Source of the DNA: Thermobacillus xylanilyticus
GTDB lineage: Bacteria > Bacillota > Bacilli > Paenibacillales > Paenibacillaceae
Assembly: GCF_907165215.1 (NCBI RefSeq)
Contig: NZ_CAJRAY010000081.1
Coordinates: 19,780 to 80,242, forward strand
DNA length: 60,463 bases
Direction: 5' to 3'
Shown here: one piece after another, positions 9,801 to 17,774 of the stretch
How positions within the stretch are numbered: position 1 is the first letter of the stretch
Layout of the letters: every line of letters starts with the position of its first letter
Position numbers and translations under genes: made by a program
Notes under the pieces: model-generated
Database searches by the model: none
What the model was told of the DNA's origin: nothing
What the model saw: only the letters and a program-made list of their open reading frames with translations

Positions 9801-9923
9801 ATGCAGGAAGAAGGGCTGCTGAGCGGTTATCCCGGCGGATTTGTCAGACCGGATGAACGGATCAGCCGGGCAGAATTCAGCGTCTTTCTGCTTCGCGCGG
9901 TGGAGAAGAGGAGATTGAACTGA
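6840..9923 (+). CDS. Cell-surface subtilisin-like serine protease with PPC and SLH domains
   Basis: A 1027-residue secreted protease. A basic N-terminus is followed by a hydrophobic export segment (about residues 28-50) and a short propeptide-like region. The S8 peptidase domain runs from about 200 to 475. Its catalytic triad is visible: Asp233 in VVDTGVDLDHPD, His266 in GHGTRVAGVLAA and Ser424 in GTSMAAPQVAAAA. Three PPC-type beta domains follow (about 488-840), each opening with an EPN(D/N) motif and containing a D-W-(F/Y) core (IDWFRID, QDWYAVTI, EDWFRLKL). Three SLH repeats end the protein (848-1027; GHWAEDSI, SHWAYKAI, NHWAAAMI). The SLH repeats should hold the enzyme on the pyruvylated wall polymer. 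Substrate is unknown. The ATG at 6849 is an alternative start. The stop is followed one base later by ywzB. Confidence 0.9.
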   Translation: MRIMKGNGRRTDNRKEAAARADRRQRRRRIAVPAALLACVLAAGSLLGETGGPLATAGASAPSNMKSSADAADVWTTGSWLLKWREGAEADPARLPGTVVLSRQPETGVEVVVPADGEDRQRWLDTLTAHPDVEYVHPVGKVKLLAFSADNGGEQADMTSTASTPAVAATETEAALQSSANPQSPAASAAADLPGKPDDPHLDRQSYLKLIGADRAWALAPGMATDLTIAVVDTGVDLDHPDLKDNLVQGINLIAPGKPPEDDNGHGTRVAGVLAAIGNNGIGTAGVLWKAKIMPVKALDETGFGDEKMLGEAIVKAVDAGAKIVVLSVGLYRYSPYMQDIALYAEKNDVLLVAASGNDGLQHGSKAAVKYPAAYPTVLAVSGAAADGSPERRANAGPENDIAAAWEVYTTALGGGYRKEEGTSMAAPQVAAAAALVWTKEPHLKAWQVRERLMQTAQDIGAPGRDDQTGAGLLRVDLALKAAANPDPREPNNTRQEAAALPVVNQIAGALSGGSDIDWFRIDAPHDGWMTFAFEGHPGENKAYPAVSAVLHRKDGTTASAEWRMNAGKVEWPVKRGVQWLELKFKNGEETAVVPYTLTTGFRMAADEYEPNDAQAFAHQLKNLTDGQLKVTGTFHQQGDQDWYAVTIGQTGDLKLSLAVDTMRIDPAFLIKPEHGTEQRVDDYGEGVTERANIPVTPGRYLIRVRDASSASAHPSVGTYTLSLELERRHEDPNEPNDRIYAATPLAPGTEYRGVFAVQGDEDWFRLKLDSRSIVSVTLDGVPTDRRVRMEVYDKRQQLLETFETSPETASIRIEREYDEGSHYIRLTSDRPFDRSLYRLRVNVEPLVGGFRDIAGHWAEDSIIRLNALGLVSGTGDHRFEPDRGISRAEAAALVVRALGGSGTPAATIAYRDLDESHWAYKAIQQATAAGIVNGLPGGRFGPSNPVSRAEAAVMIGRALGLAPLRTTSAPFADLEANHWAAAMINRMQEEGLLSGYPGGFVRPDERISRAEFSVFLLRAVEKRRLN

Positions 9924-9924
9924 G

Positions 9925-10170
9925 ATGGAGGATGTCTATTTCACGTTGGGCATAAGAGGGCTGCTGTCCGCGGCCGTCATGCTGTTCAGCGTCTATCTCG
10001 CCTGGGTGGTGCTTCAGGAACTCAAGCTCGACGTGTTCCTGAAGCAGCCCAAGAGCAGGCGCGCCGTCATGCTGCGTCTGATGATGGCGGTCGCGATCGG
10101 CTATCTGTTCTCCCGGTTCATCCTGGATTACTGGGAATGGTCGACGTCGCTGCGCCTGCTTGTCGAATAA
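9925..10170 (+). CDS. ywzB: DUF1146 family small membrane protein (YwzB-like)
   Basis: An 81-residue protein with two hydrophobic helices (about residues 8-30 and 50-67) and a basic loop between them. It matches the DUF1146/YwzB family in length, in the conserved YLAWVVLQ stretch and in position just upstream of murA, as in Bacillus. Its function is unknown. It starts within 2 bases of the protease stop and could be co-transcribed with it, which is unusual for this gene. Confidence 0.8.
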   Translation: MEDVYFTLGIRGLLSAAVMLFSVYLAWVVLQELKLDVFLKQPKSRRAVMLRLMMAVAIGYLFSRFILDYWEWSTSLRLLVE

Positions 10171-10290
10171 GGAGAACGGATTCCGTCAACAATGGTATTG
10201 ATTCTACGGTCCGAATTCGGCATTCGGCTGCGAATGATGTAGAATGTCGGGAATTTTCGCCAATTCCTGTATAGATTCGAAATTTTGTGC

Positions 10291-10320
10291 TTGTCGATCT
10301 GTGTAAGGAAATGCTAAGAT
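10291..10320 (+). promoter_or_regulatory. Probable sigma-A promoter of murA
   Basis: TTGTCG and TAAGAT are separated by 18 bases, about 80 bases upstream of the murA start. The rest of the 10171-10399 gap shows no gene and no clear terminator. Confidence 0.5.
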
Positions 10321-10399
10321 ATTCACGGAATGTTGGACGGATGAAAAAAGTACTAGTTCGGATCGTGATTGGTAGGATCATGTGCGCGGAGGGACCCAT

Positions 10400-11791
10400 A
10401 TGAGCAAAATCATCGTCCGCGGCGGTCGGCGGCTCTCCGGAACGGTTCGCATCAGCGGCGCCAAAAATGCGGTGCTGCCCATTCTGGCCGCGTCGCTGCT
10501 CGCCGAAAAGGGCGTCAGTGTCATTCGAGACGTCCCCCTGCTTGATGATGTCTTGACCATCCGGCAGGTGTTGGCTTCGCTCGGCGCCGGCCTCCGCCAG
10601 GACGGCGATACCGTCTTCGTTGATGCTTCATCACTGCAAAGCTTCGAACCACCATATGAACTGGTCCGTAAAATGCGGGCTTCCTTCCTCGTGATGGGAC
10701 CTCTGCTGACGCGATTCGGACAGGCGCGCATCTCGCTGCCTGGCGGATGCGCCATCGGCACGCGCCCGATTGACCAGCACCTGAAAGGCTTCGAAGCGAT
10801 GGGCGCTGACATCGCCCTGGGGCAAGGTTACATAGAAGCGCGCACGCACGGACGGCTGAAAGGCGCGAAGATCTACCTCGATGTGCCGAGCGTCGGCGCC
10901 ACGCAGAACATCATGATGGCCGCCTCCCTTGCGGAAGGGACGACCATCATCGAGAATGCGGCGAGGGAACCGGAAATCGTCGATCTGGCGAATTTCATGA
11001 ACAGCATGGGCGCCGTCGTGCGAGGCGCGGGTACGAGCATGATCCGCATCGAAGGGGTCGACATGCTGCACGGTGCGGAACATACGGTAATCCCCGATCG
11101 GGTGGAAGCCGGCACTTATATGGTTGCCGCCGCCATAACCGGCGGAGATGTAATGATTGAAGGCGCAATTGCCGACCATTTGACCCCGGTGATTTCGAAG
11201 CTGGAAGAAATGGGCGTCGATTTCGGGGAATGCGAGAACGGCATCCGCGTGACGGTAAGCCGTCCGCTGCGCGCCGTCGATGTGAAGACCCTCCCGCACC
11301 CGGGATTTCCCACCGATATGCAGTCGCAGATCATGGCGCTGCTCATGGTGGCGGAAGGCACGAGCGTCGTGACGGAGACGGTGTTCGAGAACCGGTTCAT
11401 GCATGTGGAGGAATTCCGCAAGCTTCAGGGACAGATCCGTGTGGAAGGGCGGTCCGCGATCGTAACGGGCGGTGCGAAACTCGTCGGCGCCAAGGTGTGC
11501 GCCACCGATCTGCGCGCCGGAGCCGCGCTGATCTGTGCCGCGCTGCGCGCCGAAGGCGAGACCGAGATCACGGGCGTTCATCATATTGACCGCGGATACT
11601 TGGGGATTACGGAGAAGCTGGCGGCTCTCGGCGCGGACATTCGCCGGATTGAGGCGGAAGCCGCGCTTGCCCGGGCGGCGGAAGAAGCGCAGGCCCTCCG
11701 CCTCGAGGAAGCGGAAGGGGAAGTGCCGGCCGAGGCGGTCTTCGCCCGCGAGGAGCGCGCCCGCATTCAGGTCAGGCCTTCCTGGGCGTGA
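10400..11791 (+). CDS. murA: UDP-N-acetylglucosamine 1-carboxyvinyltransferase
   Basis: A 463-residue cytoplasmic enzyme that transfers enolpyruvate from PEP to UDP-GlcNAc, the first committed step of peptidoglycan synthesis. Visible are the N-terminal [20 protein letters not shown] motif and the fosfomycin-sensitive catalytic loop [10 protein letters not shown] with Cys117. Also visible are [11 protein letters not shown], the [14 protein letters not shown] stretch and a C-terminal HIDRGY motif. The start is the ATG behind GGAGGG at 6 bases; an in-frame GTG at 10382 is less well placed. The last 40 residues form an Ala/Glu-rich charged tail beyond the usual MurA end. It sits between ywzB and spoIID, as in Bacillus subtilis. 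Confidence 0.96.
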   Translation: MSKIIVRGGRRLSGTVRISGAKNAVLPILAASLLAEKGVSVIRDVPLLDDVLTIRQVLASLGAGLRQDGDTVFVDASSLQSFEPPYELVRKMRASFLVMGPLLTRFGQARISLPGGCAIGTRPIDQHLKGFEAMGADIALGQGYIEARTHGRLKGAKIYLDVPSVGATQNIMMAASLAEGTTIIENAAREPEIVDLANFMNSMGAVVRGAGTSMIRIEGVDMLHGAEHTVIPDRVEAGTYMVAAAITGGDVMIEGAIADHLTPVISKLEEMGVDFGECENGIRVTVSRPLRAVDVKTLPHPGFPTDMQSQIMALLMVAEGTSVVTETVFENRFMHVEEFRKLQGQIRVEGRSAIVTGGAKLVGAKVCATDLRAGAALICAALRAEGETEITGVHHIDRGYLGITEKLAALGADIRRIEAEAALARAAEEAQALRLEEAEGEVPAEAVFAREERARIQVRPSWA

Positions 11792-11811
11792 AGCAAGCAG
11801 AACGATCATCA

Positions 11812-11841
11812 GAACGCGTTGTGAAAGACGCGTTCTTTTTT
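11812..11841 (+). terminator. Intrinsic terminator of murA
   Basis: A perfect 8-bp stem, GAACGCGT with ACGCGTTC, has an 8-base loop and is followed directly by TTTTTT. It begins 20 bases after the murA stop. Confidence 0.85.
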
Positions 11842-12047
11842 ATTTCCGGAACGATTCATTTCTTCCATTCGGGATACAAATGCGCTTTCATCAAAATAGA
11901 AGCGGCCGGAAATCCGCAAGCTGCCGGCATTTTCGCTTGACCGAGGTTTTGTGGTTCTGCCCTACCAAACGGCTTCATAGGATGTACCAAGGCCGGCGGA
12001 TGAGAGATTCAAGCAGACGTACCAGCGTCGATTGGAGGGCAGACACA

Positions 12048-13271
12048 ATGAGACGGAGAACGGCATGGAGGCGCATCCTGCAGGGCGGTGTTGGAACTTC
12101 GGGTTGGATGGCGGCGTTTCTGCTCGGCATGGCGGCGGCCATGTTCCTGAAGTTGATGTCCGCGGGCGGCGGGGTGTCAGAAACCGGCGCTTCGCATACA
12201 AAATCCGACGGGATTCCGGAAGTCATGGCGGCGGAAGCTTCGGAAGCCGGCAGCAGCGAATTGGCAGGAAGACCGCGGATGCCGGAATCCGGAAGCGGCA
12301 ATCTGAAACATGAGGATGGAGTACAGACCGATGGAGCGGTCGGACAGGCCGGCGATTCCGCAGATGGTGAAGGCGGCGCCGCCGGGAAGGACGAAGCGCC
12401 GGACGAGCCGTTGGTGCGCGTCTACCTGGCGGAAGAGGGACGCGTGGAGACGGTGCCGCTGGAGACGTATGTTCTCGGCGTCGTAGCGGGAGAGATGCCG
12501 GCTGATTTCGAGCTTGAAGCGCTGAAAGCGCAGGCGATTGCGGCCAGAACCTATATCATCCGCAAACTGTTCACCGCAGCGCAAGATACCGGCGATGTAA
12601 AGCGGGAATATGATGTGACGGACGGCGAGGCCGACCAGGTGTATGTGCCGCTGAAGAAAATCCGGGAAATGCGGCTTGAACGGGAGGAAGAGCTGGCGCG
12701 GATCGGACGAGCGGTCGCCGAGACGCAGGGGCTCGTGCTGACCTACGAGGGCGAGCCGATTCAGGCGGCCTATTTCTCGACAAGCGGCGGTTATACGGAG
12801 AATGCCGAAGATTACTGGTCCGTGGAGGTTCCGTATCTGAGAAGCGTGCCCAGCCCCTGGGACGCGCAGCTGTCGCCGCGTTTCGAACAGAAGGTCGAAA
12901 TGGAGCTGGACGAATTCTATGACCGCCTGGACATCCGCAAGCGGGACCGAAAGGGCGGCATCGAGGTGCTGAGCCGGACGGCGGGCCGAAGTGTGAAAGA
13001 GATCCGGATCGGGAAGAAGGTGCTCACCGGACGGGAGGTGCGGGAGGCGCTGGATCTGCCGTCCGCCAACTTCAGCTGGCGGATCGAAGACGGACGGATC
13101 ACGCTGGTGTGCTACGGCTACGGACATGGCGTAGGCATGAGCCAATGGGGGGCGCAGGCGCTGGCCAGGGCGGGCAATGACGCGGAGCAGATTCTGGCCT
13201 ACTATTACCGGGGAACAAGGCTTGTCCGATCTGCGAGTCTTGCGGCATCGTTCGAAAGTTTCAAAACTTGA
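12048..13271 (+). CDS. spoIID: Stage II sporulation protein D (peptidoglycan lytic transglycosylase)
   Basis: A 407-residue membrane-anchored enzyme that cuts glycan strands in the septum during engulfment, together with SpoIIP and SpoIIM. One N-terminal transmembrane helix (about residues 18-40) is followed by a long low-complexity Gly/Glu/Asp/Ala linker (about 45-120). The SpoIID domain then shows VRVYLAEEGRVETVPLETYV, GVVAGEMPADFELEALKAQA with the key Glu, AARTYI, YFSTSGGYTENAEDYW, and the C-terminal YGHGVGMSQWGAQALA. The start is the ATG behind TTGGAGGGC. The linker is longer than in B. subtilis. It stands alone between two terminator or promoter regions. I could not see a convincing sigma-E promoter. 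Confidence 0.93.
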   Translation: MRRRTAWRRILQGGVGTSGWMAAFLLGMAAAMFLKLMSAGGGVSETGASHTKSDGIPEVMAAEASEAGSSELAGRPRMPESGSGNLKHEDGVQTDGAVGQAGDSADGEGGAAGKDEAPDEPLVRVYLAEEGRVETVPLETYVLGVVAGEMPADFELEALKAQAIAARTYIIRKLFTAAQDTGDVKREYDVTDGEADQVYVPLKKIREMRLEREEELARIGRAVAETQGLVLTYEGEPIQAAYFSTSGGYTENAEDYWSVEVPYLRSVPSPWDAQLSPRFEQKVEMELDEFYDRLDIRKRDRKGGIEVLSRTAGRSVKEIRIGKKVLTGREVREALDLPSANFSWRIEDGRITLVCYGYGHGVGMSQWGAQALARAGNDAEQILAYYYRGTRLVRSASLAASFESFKT

Positions 13272-13290
13272 AAATTATCATTTCAGCGAC

Positions 13291-13319
13291 GTATAAAAGA
13301 TTCCTCACTGGCAACAATG
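13291..13319 (+). promoter_or_regulatory. Candidate sigma-F promoter of spoIIQ
   Basis: GTATA is followed after 14 bases by GGCAACAATG, which fits the sigma-F -10 pattern GGnnAnAnT. SpoIIQ is made in the forespore under sigma-F in Bacillus. The spacer is a little short, and the leader before the ribosome binding site would be very short. Confidence 0.4.
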
Positions 13320-13339
13320 GCTGGTGAGGTGATCAAAAA

Positions 13340-14071
13340 ATGAATGAACAAGACAAGCAGAAACCGCTTGAGGAAGCTTCCGGGCTGTCCCGAAGCGGAG
13401 CCGCCAAATCGTCCGGTTGGAAGAGATTGCTGTCGAAGAAATGGGTTTCTCCGGCATTGTTCATGGCCGCGGCGGCAATCATCGTAACGATCATGTGGCT
13501 CTATCAGGGGACCGACAAGTCGGAAGTCAAGCCTGCAGATGACGAGTCCGCTGAAGTGAGCGACGTGACGAATACCGATGAAGCCGTGGCCGATGAGCGT
13601 ACGCTGGAGGTCATTGCGGACGGCGAAACGCTGCAATGGCCGGTCGTCGACCGCTCGGAGCTGGAGATCGTTCTCCCGCACTATGACGCGGATGCGCCGA
13701 GTGAAGAACGGCAGCAGGCGCTTCTGGTGTCCGGCACGACGTTCATGCCGCACATGGGCATCGATCTGGCGCGGCCTGACAATGCGGCCTTCGATGTCGC
13801 TGCCGCGATGAGCGGCAAGGTGACGGTAGCCGAGCAGCATCCGACGAACGGTTATATTGTCGAAATCGCGCATCCGGACGGGCTTGTCACCGTGTACCAG
13901 AGCCTGAGCGAAATCAACGTCAAGGTCGGCGACGAAGTGAAGCAAGGCACGCTGATCGCGAAGGCGGGACGCAGCGAACTGGAGAAAGATCTCGGCGTAC
14001 ATCTTCACTTCGAAGTCCGCGAGAACGGCACGCCGGTCAATCCGTTGGCACTGCTTGACGAAGAAGAATGA
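13340..14071 (+). CDS. spoIIQ: Stage II sporulation protein Q, M23/LytM peptidase domain
   Basis: A 243-residue forespore membrane protein that pairs with SpoIIIAH across the intermembrane space during engulfment. One transmembrane helix lies at about residues 38-56, followed by an acidic linker and an M23 domain at about 125-240. All expected zinc ligands are present: His138 and Asp142 in HMGID, and His221/His223 in HLHFE. The B. subtilis protein has lost the first histidine and is inactive, so this version may be a working endopeptidase. ATG start behind GAGGTGATC. The position between spoIID and spoIIID supports the call. Confidence 0.9.
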   Translation: MNEQDKQKPLEEASGLSRSGAAKSSGWKRLLSKKWVSPALFMAAAAIIVTIMWLYQGTDKSEVKPADDESAEVSDVTNTDEAVADERTLEVIADGETLQWPVVDRSELEIVLPHYDADAPSEERQQALLVSGTTFMPHMGIDLARPDNAAFDVAAAMSGKVTVAEQHPTNGYIVEIAHPDGLVTVYQSLSEINVKVGDEVKQGTLIAKAGRSELEKDLGVHLHFEVRENGTPVNPLALLDEEE

Positions 14072-14152
14072 TGCGAACAGACCATGCAGGCCATTGGTCG
14101 CACAGGCGGGCCGGACGGACCGGCGGCGCAGAAGTGCACGAAGGCTAAGCCG

Positions 14153-14185
14153 GGAAAGCAGGGGAACCCCTGCTTTCCTTTTTTT
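14153..14185 (+). terminator. Intrinsic terminator of spoIIQ
   Basis: A perfect 12-bp stem, GGAAAGCAGGGG with CCCCTGCTTTCC, has a two-base AA gap at the apex and is followed by TTTTTTT. It is a strong, compact terminator. Confidence 0.92.
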
Positions 14186-14309
14186 GCAAACGGCTTTCCC
14201 ATCCCGTCGCTCCGGACGCGCCCGTACGGTGCAGGATGGTGTTCCCGGGGCGGCGTTTATTTCCCGGAAAATAATTTGTACAGTCAGGCTTGTCACGCTT
14301 GACCACGGC

Positions 14310-14337
14310 GAATATAAACCTCCCCGACTCATATAAT
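14310..14337 (+). promoter_or_regulatory. Candidate sigma-E promoter of spoIIID
   Basis: GAATATA and CATATAAT are 13 bases apart, close to the sigma-E pattern (ATA-type -35, CATACAAT-type -10). They end 33 bases before the spoIIID start. spoIIID is a sigma-E gene in Bacillus. Confidence 0.55.
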
Positions 14338-14370
14338 GTACCAAACTATTCCGAGTTGGGAGGCGGGAAC

Positions 14371-14661
14371 GTGCACGATTACATCAAAGAACGGACGATC
14401 AAAATCGGCAGATGCATCGTCGAGACGAGAAATACCGTTCGAACGATCGCGAAGGAGTTCGGCGTTTCGAAAAGCACGGTACACAAGGATCTGACCGAGC
14501 GGCTGCCGGAGATCAATCCCGACCTTGCGGACCAGGTGAAGCACATTCTCGAGTACCACAAATCGATTCGGCATCTGCGGGGCGGCGAAGCGACGAAGAT
14601 CAAATACAAGAAATCGGCGGGGAAGAAACGCGAAGCGATAACGGCCGGAAAAAACGGTTAA
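14371..14661 (+). CDS. spoIIID: Sporulation transcription factor SpoIIID
   Basis: A 96-residue mother-cell DNA-binding protein that adjusts the sigma-E regulon and the onset of sigma-K. It is nearly collinear with B. subtilis SpoIIID: HDYIKERTIKIG, then the helix-turn-helix VRTIAKEFGVSKSTVHKDL, then YHKSIRHLRGGEATKIKYK. The start is the GTG at 14371, behind GGGAGGCGG, because it gives the conserved N-terminus. The open frame upstream translates as unrelated sequence. mbl follows, the same order as in Bacillus. Confidence 0.95.
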   Translation: MHDYIKERTIKIGRCIVETRNTVRTIAKEFGVSKSTVHKDLTERLPEINPDLADQVKHILEYHKSIRHLRGGEATKIKYKKSAGKKREAITAGKNG

Positions 14662-14898
14662 TTCTTCTACAAAAATAGAGGATTTCGGACAACAATAGCG
14701 AATTGATATCGATTATGGGCCGATTTGGAATCGAGCGACATTTCATGACATACCGTGTGCCTTTGTCCCGGCGGGACGGTACGGCGCGCGGTATTCGTCG
14801 AGTCCGGACAGGCCTTTTTTCAGGCGGCTTGCAAATGGACAAGCCTTGGGTGCCGGTTGAAACGCCCTGATAATTTTCGGGTTGGGGGACATGCAGAA

Positions 14899-15897
14899 AT
14901 GTTGGGCAAAGATATCGGAATCGATCTCGGAACAGCCAATGTATCCATTCATGTCAAAGGCAGGGGCGTCGTGCTGGACGAACCTTCCGTCGTCGCCATT
15001 GAAAGCGAGTCGAAGCGGGTGCTGGCCGTCGGCGAAGAAGCGAGACGGATGGTCGGCCGGACGCCGGGCAACATCGTGGCGATCCGTCCGCTGAAGGACG
15101 GCGTGATCGCCGACTTTGAGATTACGGAACTAATGCTGAAGTCATTCATCAACCGGGTCGGGGGTCGGAAATGGTACAGCCGTCCGCGCATCCTGATCTG
15201 CGCGCCGACGAACATCACGTCGGTCGAACAGAAAGCGATCCGGGAAGCGGCTGAACGAAGCGGGGCCAAGGAAGTGTTTCTCGAGGAGGAGCCGAAGGCG
15301 GCGGCGATCGGAGCCGGCATGGACATTTTCCAGCCAAGCGGCAACATGGTCGTCGACATCGGCGGCGGCACGACGGATGTCGCAGTGCTGTCCATGGGCG
15401 ACATCGTCACGGCCTCGTCCATCAAAGTGGCGGGCGACAAATTCGACTCCGAGATCATGAAATATATCAAAAACAAATACAAGCTGCTGATCGGCGAGCG
15501 GACAAGCGAGGACATCAAAATCCGCATCGGCTCGGTCCATCCGGACGGGCGAAAGGAATCGATGGACATCCGCGGACGCGACATGGTGACCGGGCTGCCC
15601 CAGACGGTGACGATCCGCTCGGAGGAAGTGCGGGAAGCGCTCTGGGATTCGGTCATGTCGATCGTCCAGGCCGCCAAGGCGGTGCTGGAACGGACGCCGC
15701 CGGAGTTGTCGGCGGATATCATCGATCGCGGCGTCATTCTGACGGGGGGCGGCGCGCTGCTTGACGGATTGGACGCGCTGCTGGCCGACGAGCTGAAAGT
15801 GCCGGTGCTGATTGCGGAAGATCCGATGCACTGCGTCGTGAAAGGCACGGGCATCATGCTGGAGAACCTGGACAAGGTCAGCTCGAAGAAGCTCTGA
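14899..15897 (+). CDS. mbl: MreB-like rod-shape protein Mbl
   Basis: A 332-residue actin-like filament protein that guides the Rod complex for side-wall peptidoglycan synthesis. The ATPase motifs are visible: phosphate-1 IGIDLGTANVSIHVKG, phosphate-2 VDIGGGTTDVAVLSMGD and the adenosine motif ILTGGGALLDGLDALL. The stretches VAVGEEARRMVGRTPGNIVA-like and IVQAAKAVLERTPPELSADI are typical of Mbl rather than MreBH. The ATG at 14899 gives the family N-terminus MLGKDIGIDLG and has GGGGGAC upstream. The 237 bases between spoIIID and mbl carry no gene; no clear promoter was found there beyond weak AT-rich spots. Confidence 0.93.
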   Translation: MLGKDIGIDLGTANVSIHVKGRGVVLDEPSVVAIESESKRVLAVGEEARRMVGRTPGNIVAIRPLKDGVIADFEITELMLKSFINRVGGRKWYSRPRILICAPTNITSVEQKAIREAAERSGAKEVFLEEEPKAAAIGAGMDIFQPSGNMVVDIGGGTTDVAVLSMGDIVTASSIKVAGDKFDSEIMKYIKNKYKLLIGERTSEDIKIRIGSVHPDGRKESMDIRGRDMVTGLPQTVTIRSEEVREALWDSVMSIVQAAKAVLERTPPELSADIIDRGVILTGGGALLDGLDALLADELKVPVLIAEDPMHCVVKGTGIMLENLDKVSSKKL

Positions 15898-15908
15898 GAC
15901 ATCCGATT

Positions 15909-15935
15909 CACAATTCGGGACCGGAATGCCGATAA
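15909..15935 (+). promoter_or_regulatory. Candidate sigma-D (flagellar) promoter for flhO-flhP
   Basis: GCCGATAA at 15928-15935 is a near-perfect sigma-D -10 box. Fifteen bases upstream the -35 is only CACA instead of TAAA. The position 66 bases before flhO suits a flagellar promoter. Confidence 0.4.
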
Positions 15936-16000
15936 AATAGCCGTAAGTGTTTTTGCGGCATGGCCGGAAGCCGGCCTGGACGAGTGAAGGGAGGAAGATC

Positions 16001-16867
16001 ATGCTTCGCGGTTTGTATACGGCCGCGGCAGGGATGGTTACCCAGCAGCGGCGGCATGATACGGTTACGAACAATATTTCGAATCTGAATACGCCGGGGT
16101 ACAAGCAGGTCACACCGGTAGGCCGATCGTTCCCGGAAATGCTGCTGTATCTGACCGGCATCGAAGGGGACAAGCCTGCAAGAATCGGCGCTGTGAACAC
16201 CGGCGTGTTCGCGGAAGAGAGCTTGTCGGTCCATATCCAGGGCGACGCGTACGCGACCGGCAGAATGTCGGATTTCGCCATTCAGGCTAATCTGCAGGTC
16301 CCGGGACTTCGGTTCGACAGTTCCGGGAAGGCGATTGACGCTGACGGCAACGTCGTGTTCCAGCCGCAGGCGTTCTTCACGGTGCAGGATCGGGACGGCG
16401 GCATCCGCTATACGCGGAACGGATCGTTCCTGGTGAATGACGAAGGATTCCTTGTCACGAACGACGGTTCATTCGTCCTCGGAACGGACAACAATCCGAT
16501 TCAGTTCCCGCCGGGTTTGAGCCTCGACCGGCTGTCGCTGACCGGCGACCTGCGGTTCGTTGACGCGGACGGCGCGGATGCCGGCGTCCAGTTGCTGATC
16601 ACGGTCATCGAGAATCCGAATCGCCTCGTTCAGGAAGGGTACGGCAAGTTCCGGCTGAACGACGAGGATGCGGATCTGGCGCGGGCGGCTGAAGCCGGTG
16701 ACCTCATCGAGGTGCGGCAAGGCTACCTGGAGCGTTCCAATGTGGACGCGGCGCAGGCGATGGTCGACCTGATGAGCGCGCTTCGCGCGTACGAATCGAA
16801 CCAGAAGGTCATCCAGTTCTATGACCAAAGCCTGGGCAAGGCGGTCAACGAGGTCGGCAAGGTCTAG
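16001..16867 (+). CDS. flhO: Flagellar basal-body rod protein FlhO (FlgF/FlgG family)
   Basis: A 288-residue flagellar rod or hook-basal body protein. It opens with the Flg_bb_rod signature MLRGLYTAAAGMVTQQ and NNISNLNTPGYKQV, and closes with QGYLERSNVDAAQAMVDLM and LRAYESNQKVIQFYDQSLG, the terminal coiled coils that pack in the rod. The middle holds the beta domain (QDRDGGIRYTRNGSFLVNDE). Start is the ATG behind AGGGAGGA. Separation from the main flagellar operon and pairing with mbl and flhP is the same as in B. subtilis. Confidence 0.9.
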   Translation: MLRGLYTAAAGMVTQQRRHDTVTNNISNLNTPGYKQVTPVGRSFPEMLLYLTGIEGDKPARIGAVNTGVFAEESLSVHIQGDAYATGRMSDFAIQANLQVPGLRFDSSGKAIDADGNVVFQPQAFFTVQDRDGGIRYTRNGSFLVNDEGFLVTNDGSFVLGTDNNPIQFPPGLSLDRLSLTGDLRFVDADGADAGVQLLITVIENPNRLVQEGYGKFRLNDEDADLARAAEAGDLIEVRQGYLERSNVDAAQAMVDLMSALRAYESNQKVIQFYDQSLGKAVNEVGKV

Positions 16868-16923
16868 CTTTCGCGCCGAATTTCGGTTATGATGCAGGAT
16901 GAAAGCGGGAAAGGGGCGGTTCG

Positions 16924-17757
16924 ATGAACAGCTCGATGATTAACGCGATGACGTCGATGAACGCGATGCAGCGCAAGCTCGATCTGATCGCCGACAACAT
17001 CGCGAACCTGAATACCGCGGGCTACAAGCGCAAGAGCGCCTCATTCGAGGATCTGCTTACGACCGCGAAGCAGCAGGATGAACGGTTCGCGCAAGCGGGC
17101 CGGCTGACGCCGCTCGGCTTCACGATTGGCTGGGGCGCGCGGATGACGCAAGTGCAGCAGGATTTGTCGCAAGGGTCGATTCAAATCACCGACAATCCGT
17201 ATGATCTCGCGATTCACGGCAATGCGTTGTTCGAAGTGATTACGGACGATGCGGGAACGCGGGCTTATACGCGCAGCGGCGCCTTCCGGGCGACGCTGAA
17301 CGCAGCGGGCGACATTGTCGTGACAACCGCGGACGGCTATCCGGTCGTCGTCCGGGATGAGGGCGGCGCGGAAGGTCCGCTTCTCCTGCCTGCCGGATAC
17401 GAGCTGCAAGTTGACGCGCAGGGCAGGGTAAGCGCCGTCTCCGTTGACGGAAGCGATCGTCTGGCGCTCGGGCAGCTGAAACTGGTCGAACCGGTGAGAC
17501 CGGATGCGCTGCTGGCTGCGGCGGACAATCTGTACACGATAGCAGACGGCGTTGATGCCGCGGATGTGTTCCGCGACGTGCTGCCGGGCGAAGAGGACGA
17601 TGTCCGGATTACGCAGGGCGCCCTCGAGCAATCCAATGTCCAACTGGAGACGGAAATGTCGGAGCTGCTGATGGTGCAGCGAGCCTATCAACTCAGCGCA
17701 CGCGCGCTGTCATCCGCCGACACGATGATGAGTCTGGCCAACGGACTGCGCGCTTGA
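16924..17757 (+). CDS. flhP: Flagellar basal-body rod protein FlhP (FlgF/FlgG family)
   Basis: A 277-residue paralogue of FlhO and the second rod component. The N-terminal rod motif is LDLIADNIANLNTAGYKRKS, the middle domain has ALFEVITDDAGTRAYTRSGA, and the C-terminal coil is QGALEQSNVQLETEMSELLM followed by QRAYQLSARALSSAD. ATG start behind GGAAAGGGGCGG. The 56-base gap from flhO contains no promoter that I can support, so the two are probably one transcript. Confidence 0.9.
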   Translation: MNSSMINAMTSMNAMQRKLDLIADNIANLNTAGYKRKSASFEDLLTTAKQQDERFAQAGRLTPLGFTIGWGARMTQVQQDLSQGSIQITDNPYDLAIHGNALFEVITDDAGTRAYTRSGAFRATLNAAGDIVVTTADGYPVVVRDEGGAEGPLLLPAGYELQVDAQGRVSAVSVDGSDRLALGQLKLVEPVRPDALLAAADNLYTIADGVDAADVFRDVLPGEEDDVRITQGALEQSNVQLETEMSELLMVQRAYQLSARALSSADTMMSLANGLRA

Positions 17758-17774
17758 GCGAAACGGGATGAGAC

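Noticed and set aside
11535..12047. N-terminal extension of spoIID into murA
   Set aside because: The extra 171 codons read as low-complexity Arg-rich sequence in a frame overlapping murA, and the ATG at 12048 has a good ribosome binding site and a membrane helix right behind it.
14755..14898. 48-codon N-terminal extension of Mbl
   Set aside because: No similarity to MreB family N-termini, while the ATG at 14899 gives the conserved start with a ribosome binding site.
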